29,828 nt of DNA, taken from Minisyncoccota bacterium. GTDB taxonomy: Bacteria; Patescibacteriota; Minisyncoccia; SW-4-49-11. Shown here piece by piece: positions 1 to 7,195 of this stretch; position 1 is the stretch's first letter, and each line of letters begins with the position of its first letter. Both the position numbers and the translations under genes were made by a program. The notes beneath the pieces are model-generated. The model was not told the origin of the DNA and did not search any database. It saw only the letters and a list, made by a program, of their open reading frames with translations. The DNA lies in the NCBI GenBank assembly GCA_018609785.1, contig JAHEOE010000071.1, positions 1 through 29,828 on the forward strand, written 5' to 3'.

Positions 1-1
1 A

Positions 2-250
2 AACGGGTATGGGAGTGATGCCTATCGAGCTATTTTGCGATATGCGTTCTATGAATTGAACTTGGAGCGGGTTAAGGCTCATATCAAGAGTTTCAATGAA
101 GCCAGCGTCCATTTTCATAATATGCTTGGATTTTATCACCAAGCAACCCTTCCTTATTGGTATAAAGAGGGCAGTGCGTATTATCACGACTATATATACG
201 TTTTGGAACGGGGAGATTTTGAACAAATGATGAAGAACCAAGAAGCGTGA
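2..250 (+). CDS. GNAT-family N-acetyltransferase, C-terminal part (5' truncated by window edge)
   Basis: The reading frame is open from the window edge (codons from base 2) to a TGA at 248-250, giving 82 residues without a start. The first visible residues, NGYGSDAYRAILRYAFYEL, match acetyl-CoA-binding motif A of GNAT enzymes (Q/RxxGxG/A followed by a helix). They are followed by the typical 'LNLERVKAHIKSFNEASVHFHNMLGF' pattern in which a strand leads into N-x-A-S and then a GF turn, as in the RimJ/RimL type. The family transfers an acetyl group from acetyl-CoA to an amine on a protein N-terminus, metabolite or antibiotic. The substrate cannot be told from this fragment. A strong terminator follows at 271-303, so this is the last gene of its transcript. 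Confidence 0.8.
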   Translation, partial: NGYGSDAYRAILRYAFYELNLERVKAHIKSFNEASVHFHNMLGFYHQATLPYWYKEGSAYYHDYIYVLERGDFEQMMKNQEA

Positions 251-270
251 AATAAGTTAGTCTCTGACAG

Positions 271-303
271 ACTCCGTCTTCCTGATAAGGCGGAGTTTTT
301 TAT
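271..303 (+). terminator. Rho-independent terminator after the acetyltransferase
   Basis: A 10-bp stem (ACTCCGTCTT at 271-280 and AAGGCGGAGT at 287-296, with one G-T pair) has the loop CCTGAT and is followed directly by a T-rich run (TTTTTTATTTT). This is a textbook intrinsic terminator, placed 20 bases after the stop codon. Confidence 0.9.
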
Positions 304-351
304 TTTGGGTTTTGAAATAGGTGTTTGTTTACGAGAAGAGAACCGCAACAC

Positions 352-360
352 TGATATGCT
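352..360 (+). promoter_or_regulatory. Possible extended -10 promoter for ddl
   Basis: TGA-TATGCT at 352-360 fits an extended -10 (TGn-TATAAT). The same TGATATGCT word appears upstream of gatC (minus strand) and metG. No good -35 lies 16-18 bases upstream. A transcript from here would have a leader of about 65 bases before the ddl ATG at 433. Confidence 0.35.
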
Positions 361-432
361 AGATTTGGATAGATACATAAGAAAAATTTACCTCCCTCCT
401 CGGAATATGATACAACATAGGTAACTACATGT

Positions 433-1668
433 ATGTCTATGACGAACACTCTCCCTCAAACTGTGGCCGTGGTTCGCGGCGGTCCGTCGTCCGAACACGA
501 AGTATCTGTAAAAACCGGGGCAACCATGCTCGAATTGCTCTCGGAGGAGTTTGAAGTAATAGATATTTGGATTTCTCGAGAGGGTACGTGGTTCGTTGAC
601 GGAAAAGAAACGGACTCGGAAGAGGCAATAAGCGGTATTGACGTAGTGGTGAACGGACTGCACGGCGAGTACGGTGAGAGCGGAGAATTTCAGCAATGGC
701 TGGAAGACCACGGCGTCCCCTTTACCGGTTCGGGCAGTGCGGCGTCCGCTTTAGCAATGGACAAGTTACGCAGTCAGGAGGTGCTTCACAATTTCGGCGT
801 CAAAGTTCCGCAGACGCGTCATATCAATCGGGAAGAGTGGAGGAAAGAAGATTTCGCTGAAGATGTTTTTGCTTCTTTGAACGCTGATTTCCTCGTCGTT
901 AAACCCGCCGATCTTGGGTCTTCGGTGGGGGTGAGTATCGTACAGACAGAGGAAGAGTTGAAACGTGCGATTGAGGAAGTGTTCAACCTAAGCGAGCATG
1001 TGTTGATACAGGAATATGTCTCCGGAGTGGAGGCAACGTGCGGCGTTATTGAACATACGGATGGTCGCGTGGAAGCTTTGCCCGTGGTGGAAATTCGACC
1101 GCCCGAGGATATGTTCTTTGACTACGAAGCGAAGTACAACGGAATCAGTCAGGAGATTGTGCCGGCGAGATTTACGGAGGAGGTGAGCACGGAAATTCGG
1201 CATCAGGCAAAGTTTGCCCACAAGGCATTGGAGTTGGCTCAGTATTCCCGTTCGGATGTTATTGTAACCGAGACCGGGGAAGTCTACTGGCTGGAGGCGA
1301 ACACGTTACCCGGGCTCACAAAACAATCTCTGTTTCCGCAAGAGCTTGACGCGGCGGGCTATTCGTTTCAAGAATGGCTGGTTTGGTTGGTACAGAACGC
1401 CTACCACGGAAATTCAAGTAAGAGACGGAGATTTACAATCCATATGAGGTATCGACCACGCGTGGATTTTATGGAACCGCTTCGTCATACGGGGCATTTG
1501 GTAATGGCGAATGACGGGCGGGAGATACACGGCGAAGTGACAATCGAGGCCTTCTCAAAAGAACAGGCAGTTACGCACGCATGGCACGAATTTCTGGAGC
1601 AACTTGCACACGTGGAAGTGCGAACTGAGGAGATTACCGTACTTGAAGTGGTTGAGACTGAAACGTAA
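433..1668 (+). CDS. ddl: D-alanine--D-alanine ligase with an unusual C-terminal extension
   Basis: This ATP-grasp enzyme joins two D-alanines for the peptidoglycan stem peptide in the cytoplasm. Visible signatures are the N-terminal GGPSSEHEVSV (family GGxSxEHEVS) near residues 16-26, GLHGEYGESGEFQ, the ATP-grasp segment VVKPADLGSSVGVSIV around 155-170, and the metal/substrate segment WLEANTLPGLT near residue 290 (family NTxPGxT). The catalytic core ends near residue 330. The protein then continues to 411 with about 75 residues that start with a basic KRRR stretch and are not part of the usual Ddl fold (usual length 300-360). I do not recognise that tail. The ATG at 433 was chosen; an in-frame ATG at 439 would remove two residues. 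No clear ribosome binding site is visible. Confidence 0.93.
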   Translation: MSMTNTLPQTVAVVRGGPSSEHEVSVKTGATMLELLSEEFEVIDIWISREGTWFVDGKETDSEEAISGIDVVVNGLHGEYGESGEFQQWLEDHGVPFTGSGSAASALAMDKLRSQEVLHNFGVKVPQTRHINREEWRKEDFAEDVFASLNADFLVVKPADLGSSVGVSIVQTEEELKRAIEEVFNLSEHVLIQEYVSGVEATCGVIEHTDGRVEALPVVEIRPPEDMFFDYEAKYNGISQEIVPARFTEEVSTEIRHQAKFAHKALELAQYSRSDVIVTETGEVYWLEANTLPGLTKQSLFPQELDAAGYSFQEWLVWLVQNAYHGNSSKRRRFTIHMRYRPRVDFMEPLRHTGHLVMANDGREIHGEVTIEAFSKEQAVTHAWHEFLEQLAHVEVRTEEITVLEVVETET

Positions 1669-1678
1669 GGCAAGAATT

Positions 1679-1708
1679 TTGACGGGTGTTCGATTAACAC
1701 GCTATGCT
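1679..1708 (+). promoter_or_regulatory. Sigma70-type promoter upstream of the 45-aa ORF
   Basis: TTGACG at 1679-1684 and TATGCT at 1703-1708 are separated by 18 bases. The predicted start is near 1715, about 11 bases before the ATG at 1726. Confidence 0.65.
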
Positions 1709-1725
1709 AAAAGAAACACGAATGT

Positions 1726-1863
1726 ATGATTCGCCACATCGTCACCTACATCTTGAAACTCGTCGAAGACTATCCGCTTGTCTTTAAGGCGTTGATATTT
1801 TTAATTATAGCGATTTGGGTTTTGCTCGCCGCGGTGGATGAGTTATGGCTTGATCGGACCTGA
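1726..1863 (+). CDS. Predicted 45-aa single-pass membrane peptide
   Basis: A short reading frame runs from ATG at 1726 to TGA at 1861-1863 and encodes 45 residues. It begins with the amphipathic segment MIRHIVTYILKLVEDYPLVF. A hydrophobic stretch of about 17 residues follows (ALIFLIIAIWVLLAA), then a short charged end (VDELWLDRT). It lies between ddl and comEC, directly behind a good promoter (1679-1708). I do not recognise a family. The hydrophobic segment flanked by charges and the promoter spacing support a real gene, but at this length chance cannot be excluded. Confidence 0.5.
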   Translation: MIRHIVTYILKLVEDYPLVFKALIFLIIAIWVLLAAVDELWLDRT

Positions 1864-1874
1864 TCCTTGTTCGC

Positions 1875-1903
1875 TTGAAGACAGACCGCCGATGCGGTAA
1901 AAT
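1875..1903 (+). promoter_or_regulatory. Promoter of comEC, probably giving a leaderless mRNA
   Basis: TTGAAG at 1875-1880, a 17-base spacer and TAAAAT at 1898-1903 precede the ATG at 1912 by only 8 bases. The expected transcription start (about 7 bases after the -10) therefore falls at or beside the start codon. Confidence 0.65.
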
Positions 1904-1911
1904 GGTGCGCA

Positions 1912-3417
1912 ATGATTGAGCGGTGGCGAGCGAACGGCGGTTTGACGGTGCAACTGGGACTGATACTCGGTGTCTTTTGGGGAGCATGGCTCATGTCGCC
2001 GCTCTTGGGAAGTGTTCTCGGGGCAATAGTAGTGAGTATTGCCTCGGTTTTTGTTTCGTGGCGCATGGTAGGGATATTATTGTTGGCACTGGGGGCATTG
2101 GTTGGTGGAGTGGTTTATGCGAAGGAAGCGGCTGATCACGTCTCTGCCGTGCAAAACAGCATCCCGAAGTCCGCCGTACCCGTGACCGGAGAAGTTATTT
2201 CCTATCCGCGGGAGAAATCACAGGCGTTTACGTACGCGGTTCGAATAACCAATGTCTCCGCTGGCGGAATCCAAGCATTGGAAGGAGAGGTCTTGCGCAT
2301 ATATGATCGTCATCCGCAGGTAAGGTTTGCGTACGGAGACCAAATCAAGATAAACGGAGAGATTACCGTGCCCGAGAAGGAGTCGTATCGGAAGTATTTG
2401 GCGAGTACTGGTGAAATGGGGGTGATGTACCGTCCGAATGTTACGGCTGGAAAAGGAGAGCGGTGTGACGTGGTATGTACGACGGTGAGAGGCATATTCG
2501 GCGTACGGACGGCGCTTTTGAATCAGATTGGGAAGCTTTTTCCGGGCGTGGAAGGAGAATTTGTAAAAGGTATTTTAGCCGGACATGACGATCGGATTCC
2601 TGAGAGGTATGAGACGGCCTTTCAGCGCACGGGCATTACGCACCTGTTGGCGATTTCCGGGTATCATGTCACCATTTTGATGATTGTCATACGTCAAGTT
2701 TTGGGTCGAGTTGGTATGCGAGTTTCGTGGCAGCTGGTCATTACGTTTTTGATATTGGCAAGTTTTGTGATCTTTATCGGATTTCACGGTTCGGTGGTTC
2801 GGGCTTCGGTCTTTTTGGCTTTGGTGTTGAGCGCGCAGTCTTTGGGACGGTATTTTTCCGGTTTGCGCGCGTTGGTCTTGGCTGCGTTTCTTTTGGTTCT
2901 TGCAAACCCGCTTTTTGTTGCTTGGAACATTGCCTTTCAGCTTTCGTTTATGGCGGCATTGGGGATTTTTTCTCTTGTGCCTGCATTGTCGTCTTTGTGG
3001 AGAGGACATGATTGGAAACAGTTTGTGGGAAGTATTATGCTTGAGAGTGTCGCAGCCGAGCTCTTTGTTTTACCGTTGATTATTGCCACGTTCGGGACCG
3101 TGTCTCTGATTTCTCCGTTTGCGAATCTGATTATTGTACCGTTTATCCCTCCTTTGATGGCTATTAGTTTCGGATTGGCGATTTTGAGTATGGTTCCCGG
3201 TCTGAGTTCGATCATGGGGCTGATGGCATACCCCGTGCAGGCTTTGGTTGATTTGGGCCTACAGATGGTGCAATTTCTTGCCGGTCTTCCTATAAGTGCG
3301 ATTGAGGTCCCACAAATTGGATGGACGTGGGTTCTTGGAAGCTATCTGATTCTAGGAGCGATTACGTGGTATATTCGTCAGTACGCGCTTCGTAGCTACC
3401 TAACACGCTCGGTATGA
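1912..3417 (+). CDS. comEC: ComEC/Rec2 family DNA-uptake channel, membrane part
   Basis: This is the inner-membrane channel subunit for import of single-stranded DNA during transformation. The 501 residues start with two or three membrane helices. A soluble OB-like DUF4131 region follows at roughly residues 70-190 (VTGEVISYPREKSQAFTYAV and later GDQIKINGEI). The Competence domain comes next, with its characteristic stretch from FVKGILAGHDDRIPERY to GITHLLAISGYHVTIL, and then about eight further helices to the C terminus. The metallo-beta-lactamase domain found at the C terminus of many ComEC proteins is absent here and is encoded by the next gene, which overlaps by four bases (ATGA at 3414-3417), so the two are probably translationally coupled. 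The start at 1912 fits the promoter just upstream. Natural competence is suggested, not proven. Confidence 0.88.
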   Translation: MIERWRANGGLTVQLGLILGVFWGAWLMSPLLGSVLGAIVVSIASVFVSWRMVGILLLALGALVGGVVYAKEAADHVSAVQNSIPKSAVPVTGEVISYPREKSQAFTYAVRITNVSAGGIQALEGEVLRIYDRHPQVRFAYGDQIKINGEITVPEKESYRKYLASTGEMGVMYRPNVTAGKGERCDVVCTTVRGIFGVRTALLNQIGKLFPGVEGEFVKGILAGHDDRIPERYETAFQRTGITHLLAISGYHVTILMIVIRQVLGRVGMRVSWQLVITFLILASFVIFIGFHGSVVRASVFLALVLSAQSLGRYFSGLRALVLAAFLLVLANPLFVAWNIAFQLSFMAALGIFSLVPALSSLWRGHDWKQFVGSIMLESVAAELFVLPLIIATFGTVSLISPFANLIIVPFIPPLMAISFGLAILSMVPGLSSIMGLMAYPVQALVDLGLQMVQFLAGLPISAIEVPQIGWTWVLGSYLILGAITWYIRQYALRSYLTRSV

Positions 3418-4247
3418 AGATACGTTTATGGACAAAATGGAGTGTATTAATAGGGCTTCTTCTGATAACGGGTGGTTTGGGATTTTCTCATAAGCATCTG
3501 TTTACGGACCGATTTCGATTGAGGTTTCTTAATGTGGGCCAGGGAGACGCAACACTGATTCAGACTCCGAGTAATCATACTATTTTGGTGGACGGCGGAC
3601 GTGATCAACGGACCCTCCAGCAGCTTATGGAAAAGAGCGGATATTTTTCTCGGACCATTGATCTGTTGGTTATTACCCATCCGGATAGTGATCATATCGG
3701 CGGGCTTTCTGAAGTTTTCTCCCGCTATAAGGTGCGGGCCGTCCTTATGACCGGTATCAGACGCCACGAAAGTGAGATATATACGCGTCTTATGAAGCGG
3801 ATCCAAGCGGAAGAGACGCGAGTCATCCCCGCTCGCGCCGGAGAAACTATCAAAATGGGGAAACTCAGCATGAAGGTGTTACACCCTCGGCAAAGCAAAT
3901 GGGGAAGCACGGTTGAGGACCCAAACATTCATTCGGTGGTGCTTCGCGGGACATATAAAGATTTTTCGTTCCTTTTACCGGGAGATATTACGGCGGTGGA
4001 GGAACGTAAGCTCGTTCGTTCGGATCTAAAACTAAAAGCGGACGTGCTGAAGGCGGCGCATCACGGGAGTGCGTCTTCCACGAGTCAAGCCTTCTTAGAA
4101 GCGGTGGACCCCAATCGGGTCGTCATATCGGCCGGACAGAATAACAGATACGGACATCCGGCAAAAGAAGTTCTGGATCGTATTCGCAATAAAAATATCA
4201 AAATCCATGGTACATACACCGGAGATACTGTTGACATTATAGAATAA
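3414..4247 (+). CDS. ComEC-type metallo-beta-lactamase domain protein (separate gene)
   Basis: The 277 residues begin with one membrane helix (residues ~9-25) acting as signal anchor. A beta-lactamase-fold nuclease-like domain follows: FLNVGQGDATLIQTPSNHT, then the metal motif THPDSDHIGG (family THxDxDHxGG), LLPGDI, and the C-terminal KAAHHGSASSTSQAFLE with ISAGQNNRYGHP. These motifs are those of the C-terminal ComEC domain, thought to degrade the non-imported DNA strand. The membrane anchor would place it on the outside of the cytoplasmic membrane, next to the channel made by the preceding gene, with which it overlaps by ATGA. The last codons contain the -35 box of the next gene's promoter (TTGACA at 4231). 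Confidence 0.88.
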   Translation: MKIRLWTKWSVLIGLLLITGGLGFSHKHLFTDRFRLRFLNVGQGDATLIQTPSNHTILVDGGRDQRTLQQLMEKSGYFSRTIDLLVITHPDSDHIGGLSEVFSRYKVRAVLMTGIRRHESEIYTRLMKRIQAEETRVIPARAGETIKMGKLSMKVLHPRQSKWGSTVEDPNIHSVVLRGTYKDFSFLLPGDITAVEERKLVRSDLKLKADVLKAAHHGSASSTSQAFLEAVDPNRVVISAGQNNRYGHPAKEVLDRIRNKNIKIHGTYTGDTVDIIE

Positions 4248-4259
4248 ATCGTTTATAAT
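4231..4259 (+). promoter_or_regulatory. Consensus sigma70 promoter for the TrmB-like regulator
   Basis: TTGACA at 4231-4236 and TATAAT at 4254-4259 are a perfect consensus pair with the optimal 17-base spacer. It lies partly inside the 3' end of the preceding gene. The predicted start is near 4266, leaving a leader of about 27 bases. Confidence 0.9.
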
Positions 4260-4292
4260 ATCGGGGTGTTATAACAATAATATTGCATTTCT

Positions 4293-5093
4293 ATGAATCA
4301 GAAGCTCCTAACCGAACTTCAGAATTTGGGATTTTCGGACAAAGAGGCACGTGTCTATGTCGCCTCGCTTCAAATCGGTTCCGCCCCGATGCAAAAGATT
4401 GCCGCTTCCTCAAATGTCAATCGCGCGACAACCTACGTTATCGTCGAGTCCTTGATGAACCGAGGACTGATGAGCTCCTTTACGCAAGGGAAAAAGCGGC
4501 TTTTTACCGCTGAAGACCCGAACAAGCTGCTTGAAATGGTCCATCGCGAGCAATTCGAGCTTCAGGAACGGGAAAAGGCGGTCAAAGACATCATGCCCGA
4601 CCTTAAAGAAATTTTTGAGGTTGCCACTCAGCAGGGGCAAAAGCCGCGTGTGAAGTTTTACGAAGGCAAGGACGGGCTCAAATCCGTGCGTAATGAGTTT
4701 CTGAAGGTGAAAAGTAAAGAAATAATGGGAATCTTTAATTACGATTATATCGCCCGGGTGTTTGATACGGAAGAAGACCAAAAATTCGGTGAAAAACGTG
4801 AGAAAAAGAATATCACGACGAAGGCGGTCTACACGTCTCAGCAAGGACCGATCTTGGCGGACAAAAACAAGAAGAATCTCACCAATCTCCGATACTTAGA
4901 CTACAATAAGTACAATAGTCCCATCGATATTTCCGTATTTGATGATAAGGTTGCTCTTACTTCGTTAGAAGGGAATTTGATGTCTGCGGTTATTGAGAAC
5001 GAGAATATTGCAGATGCTATGCGCCAGCTTATTGGAGTGATTTGGGCAAGCGCAGACGGAGATGACGAGGCTTCGGAACAAAACTCGAAATAA
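4293..5093 (+). CDS. TrmB-family winged-helix transcriptional regulator
   Basis: The 266-residue protein opens with a TrmB-type winged helix (residues ~1-75: LLTELQNLGFSDKEARVYVA, then a recognition helix in NRATTYVIVESLMNRGLMSS). A coiled-coil linker (~80-115) follows, then an effector-like domain beginning RVKFYEGKDGLKSVRNEFL. TrmB proteins in Archaea sense sugars; bacterial relatives, frequent in CPR genomes, have unknown ligands. The C-terminal half is shorter than in archaeal sugar sensors, so a sugar ligand should not be assumed. The gene stands alone between a consensus promoter and an intrinsic terminator, so it is a monocistronic and probably well expressed regulator. Confidence 0.85.
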   Translation: MNQKLLTELQNLGFSDKEARVYVASLQIGSAPMQKIAASSNVNRATTYVIVESLMNRGLMSSFTQGKKRLFTAEDPNKLLEMVHREQFELQEREKAVKDIMPDLKEIFEVATQQGQKPRVKFYEGKDGLKSVRNEFLKVKSKEIMGIFNYDYIARVFDTEEDQKFGEKREKKNITTKAVYTSQQGPILADKNKKNLTNLRYLDYNKYNSPIDISVFDDKVALTSLEGNLMSAVIENENIADAMRQLIGVIWASADGDDEASEQNSK

Positions 5094-5138
5094 AATTCTC
5101 TCAGTACTGTTTTGGTAAAACCCGATTAGTAATGTTTG

Positions 5139-5179
5139 AGAGCTATGTTGTGTTTCTTCATGACATAGCTCTTTTTTTA
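5139..5179 (+). terminator. Rho-independent terminator after the TrmB-like gene
   Basis: Perfect 10-bp inverted repeat AGAGCTATGT (5139-5148) and ACATAGCTCT (5163-5172), followed by a run of seven T. Confidence 0.92.
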
Positions 5180-5395
5180 TACATTGTGGAAAGAATATGA
5201 AAACCCCCCTACCATTAATGGTAGGGGGGAGGGTAGTTTGTTAATGATGTTGTTATTGTGCCATCAATATCATCCTCCACTCGTCTGTCAGATTTGATCC
5301 ATCGGATCTATTTAGATTTTTAACATAATATGGTGAGGTAAGTCAATACCTCGTGGTTTATTGCAAGGAATGATGGGAGAGTGGAAGTTTTTTCG
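5180..5395 (+). other. Gene-free, hairpin-rich region upstream of alaS
   Basis: No coding region is supported between the terminator at 5179 and alaS. The stretch holds a perfect 26-bp palindrome (5204-5229), a second stem of 9 pairs with one G-T (ATGATGTTG at 5244-5252 with CAATATCAT at 5265-5273), a short GATCC/GGATC hairpin (about 5296-5308) and GAGGTA/TACCTC at 5335-5352. A -10-like CATAAT lies at 5324-5329 without a good -35. No T-box consensus is visible, so if this is a leader that controls alaS it is not a standard T-box. I cannot say whether these hairpins act as RNA or as protein-binding DNA. Confidence 0.5.
5204..5229. repeat. Perfect 26-bp palindrome
   Basis: CCCCCCTACC-ATTAAT-GGTAGGGGGG is perfectly self-complementary over 26 bases, with six G-C pairs at the outside. 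On the plus strand it is followed by AGGGTAG with no T run; on the minus strand by TTTTC. It could be an operator for a dimeric regulator or a hairpin, possibly a weak minus-strand terminator. Confidence 0.8.
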
Positions 5396-5424
5396 TTGCG
5401 GACAGAGCATACTCATGGTATTCT
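5396..5424 (+). promoter_or_regulatory. Likely alaS promoter
   Basis: TTGCGG at 5396-5401, a 17-base spacer and TATTCT at 5419-5424 predict a start near 5431, 23 bases before ATG 5454. This supports 5454 as the alaS start, because upstream in-frame starts (5361) would precede the promoter. Confidence 0.5.
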
Positions 5425-5453
5425 GGATTTTGAGTAGTAGAAAAAATTGGTAT

Positions 5454-7184
5454 ATGAATCTTATCTCTGAATTTCGCCGGTTTTTTGAGGAACAAAATCA
5501 TACGTGGGTCAAATCCGCTCCGCTGGTGCCCGAAGGGGACAGTTCGGTACTGTTTACCACCGCGGGAATGCAACAGTTTAAACCGTATTATTCGGGCCAT
5601 CCGTCCCCATACGGCAATCGCGTGATTAGCGTGCAAAAATGTTTCCGCGCGGACGATTTGGATGAAGTAGGCGACACCACGCATCTGACGTTTTTTGAAA
5701 TGCTGGGGAACTTTTCGTTTCAGTATCCGCACGGAGAAGAGAGTTACTTTAAAGAACAGGCCATTCGGATGGGGTATGAGTTTGTGGCCGAACGGCTTGG
5801 CCTCTCCATTGAGTATGTCACGATTTTCGAGGGCGACGAGCACACCCCGCGCGACACGGAATCCGAACGGCTGTGGCAAGCGTTGGCTGAAGAAAAGAGA
5901 ATAACACTACCGATTTACGGGGAGAACAGGGACGAGAATTTCTGGGGACCAACCGGTTCCGAGGGTCCTTGCGGTCCGACGAGTGAGATTTACGTAGACG
6001 GAGTGGAGATTTGGAACCTCGTCTTTAACCAGTATTATCAGTACCGAGACGGAACATTAGAACATCAGGAACAACAAGGCGTGGATACCGGCGGTGGGTA
6101 TGAACGTATTTTGGCGGTTGTAGAACAGGTCGACAGTGTCTTTGATACGTCAGTGTTTGCAACGGTTATGGAACAGATTGAGAATACATTTCCCGAAATG
6201 TCGTTGGAATACCGACGCGTCATTGCGGATCATTTGCGGTCTTCGTTGTTTTTGTCCGCGGACGGGGTGGTTCCGTCCAATAAAGAACAGGGCTACATCC
6301 TCCGTCGACTTATTCGGAAAGTGTTGAGTCTGGCGGGGATGGAAAAAGCCCACCTTGATGATCTGTCCGCTATTGGTGAGACCTTGGTTGGCTTGTATGA
6401 GGATCGGTATCCGGAACTACGTGACGGATGGTCCGTGTATACCACTCATTTGGAGAATGAATTTCAGACATTTTCGAAAGCGCTCAAAGAAGGGTTGAAA
6501 CAGGCCCGCAAAATGCTTAAAACCAGGGAGGATAATCGGTTAACGGGGGAAGAAGCTTTCCAGCTTTCGGCTACGCACGGACTTTCTCCGGAACTTATGC
6601 GGTTCAATGGTATCGAGTTCGATGAAGAAGCGTTTGAACAAGAACGGGAACGGCATCGAGAAATTTCGCGCGCCGGTGCTGAGCAGAAGTTTGGCGGACA
6701 CGGACTTGCCTTGGATACCGGTGAATTGAAAGCGGAAGACGAAGAAGAGGTGAAAATTGTGACGAGACTCCACAGCGCGACGCATCTTTTGAATCAAGCG
6801 TTGCGTGATGTGTTGGAAGATGAAGTGAAGCAGAAAGGGTCTGATATTAATGTTAAACGTACGCGATTTGACTTCTCGTTCCCGCGGAAATTAACCGAGG
6901 AAGAAAAACAGCAGGTTGAAGATAGAGTGAACATGTTTATTCAGAGCGCGCATGATCTTCATGTGTATGAATTACCGTTGGAAGAGGCAAAGCAGAGCGG
7001 GGCGATTTATCTGGAGCATGAGTCATACCCTGATCCGGTTAAAATTCATCAGTTTGGATATATTTCTAAAGAGTTTTGTGGTGGTCCGCATGTTAGAAAT
7101 ACGTCTGAAATTGGAACATTCAAGATTAAAAAAGAAGAAGCTGTAGCGCAAGGTGTTCGTCGCATTCGAGGCGTAGTTGAGTAA
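5454..7184 (+). CDS. alaS: Alanyl-tRNA synthetase, short form without C-terminal domain
   Basis: The enzyme charges tRNA-Ala with alanine. From ATG 5454 the 576 residues contain the class II catalytic core: LVPEGDSSVLFTTAGMQQF, motif 2 region SVQKCFRADDL with TFFEMLGNFSF, and motif 3 as GGGYERILAV. An alpha-helical tRNA-recognition region follows, then the editing domain with its zinc/catalytic residues HSATHLL and CGGPHV. The protein stops right after the editing domain. The DHHA1/C-Ala part that completes the usual ~875-residue bacterial enzyme is missing, and TAA follows immediately with no downstream remnant. The start at 5454 is preferred over an in-frame start at 5361, because the family begins about 20 residues before LVPEGD and a promoter lies between the two. 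The next gene follows after 11 bases. Confidence 0.93.
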   Translation: MNLISEFRRFFEEQNHTWVKSAPLVPEGDSSVLFTTAGMQQFKPYYSGHPSPYGNRVISVQKCFRADDLDEVGDTTHLTFFEMLGNFSFQYPHGEESYFKEQAIRMGYEFVAERLGLSIEYVTIFEGDEHTPRDTESERLWQALAEEKRITLPIYGENRDENFWGPTGSEGPCGPTSEIYVDGVEIWNLVFNQYYQYRDGTLEHQEQQGVDTGGGYERILAVVEQVDSVFDTSVFATVMEQIENTFPEMSLEYRRVIADHLRSSLFLSADGVVPSNKEQGYILRRLIRKVLSLAGMEKAHLDDLSAIGETLVGLYEDRYPELRDGWSVYTTHLENEFQTFSKALKEGLKQARKMLKTREDNRLTGEEAFQLSATHGLSPELMRFNGIEFDEEAFEQERERHREISRAGAEQKFGGHGLALDTGELKAEDEEEVKIVTRLHSATHLLNQALRDVLEDEVKQKGSDINVKRTRFDFSFPRKLTEEEKQQVEDRVNMFIQSAHDLHVYELPLEEAKQSGAIYLEHESYPDPVKIHQFGYISKEFCGGPHVRNTSEIGTFKIKKEEAVAQGVRRIRGVVE

Positions 7185-7195
7185 AAGGAAAACAC

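Noticed and set aside
5361..5453. Longer N terminus of alaS from 5361
   Set aside because: The extra residues have no AlaRS similarity, and a promoter with a 17-base spacer lies inside this stretch; family alignment starts at ATG 5454.
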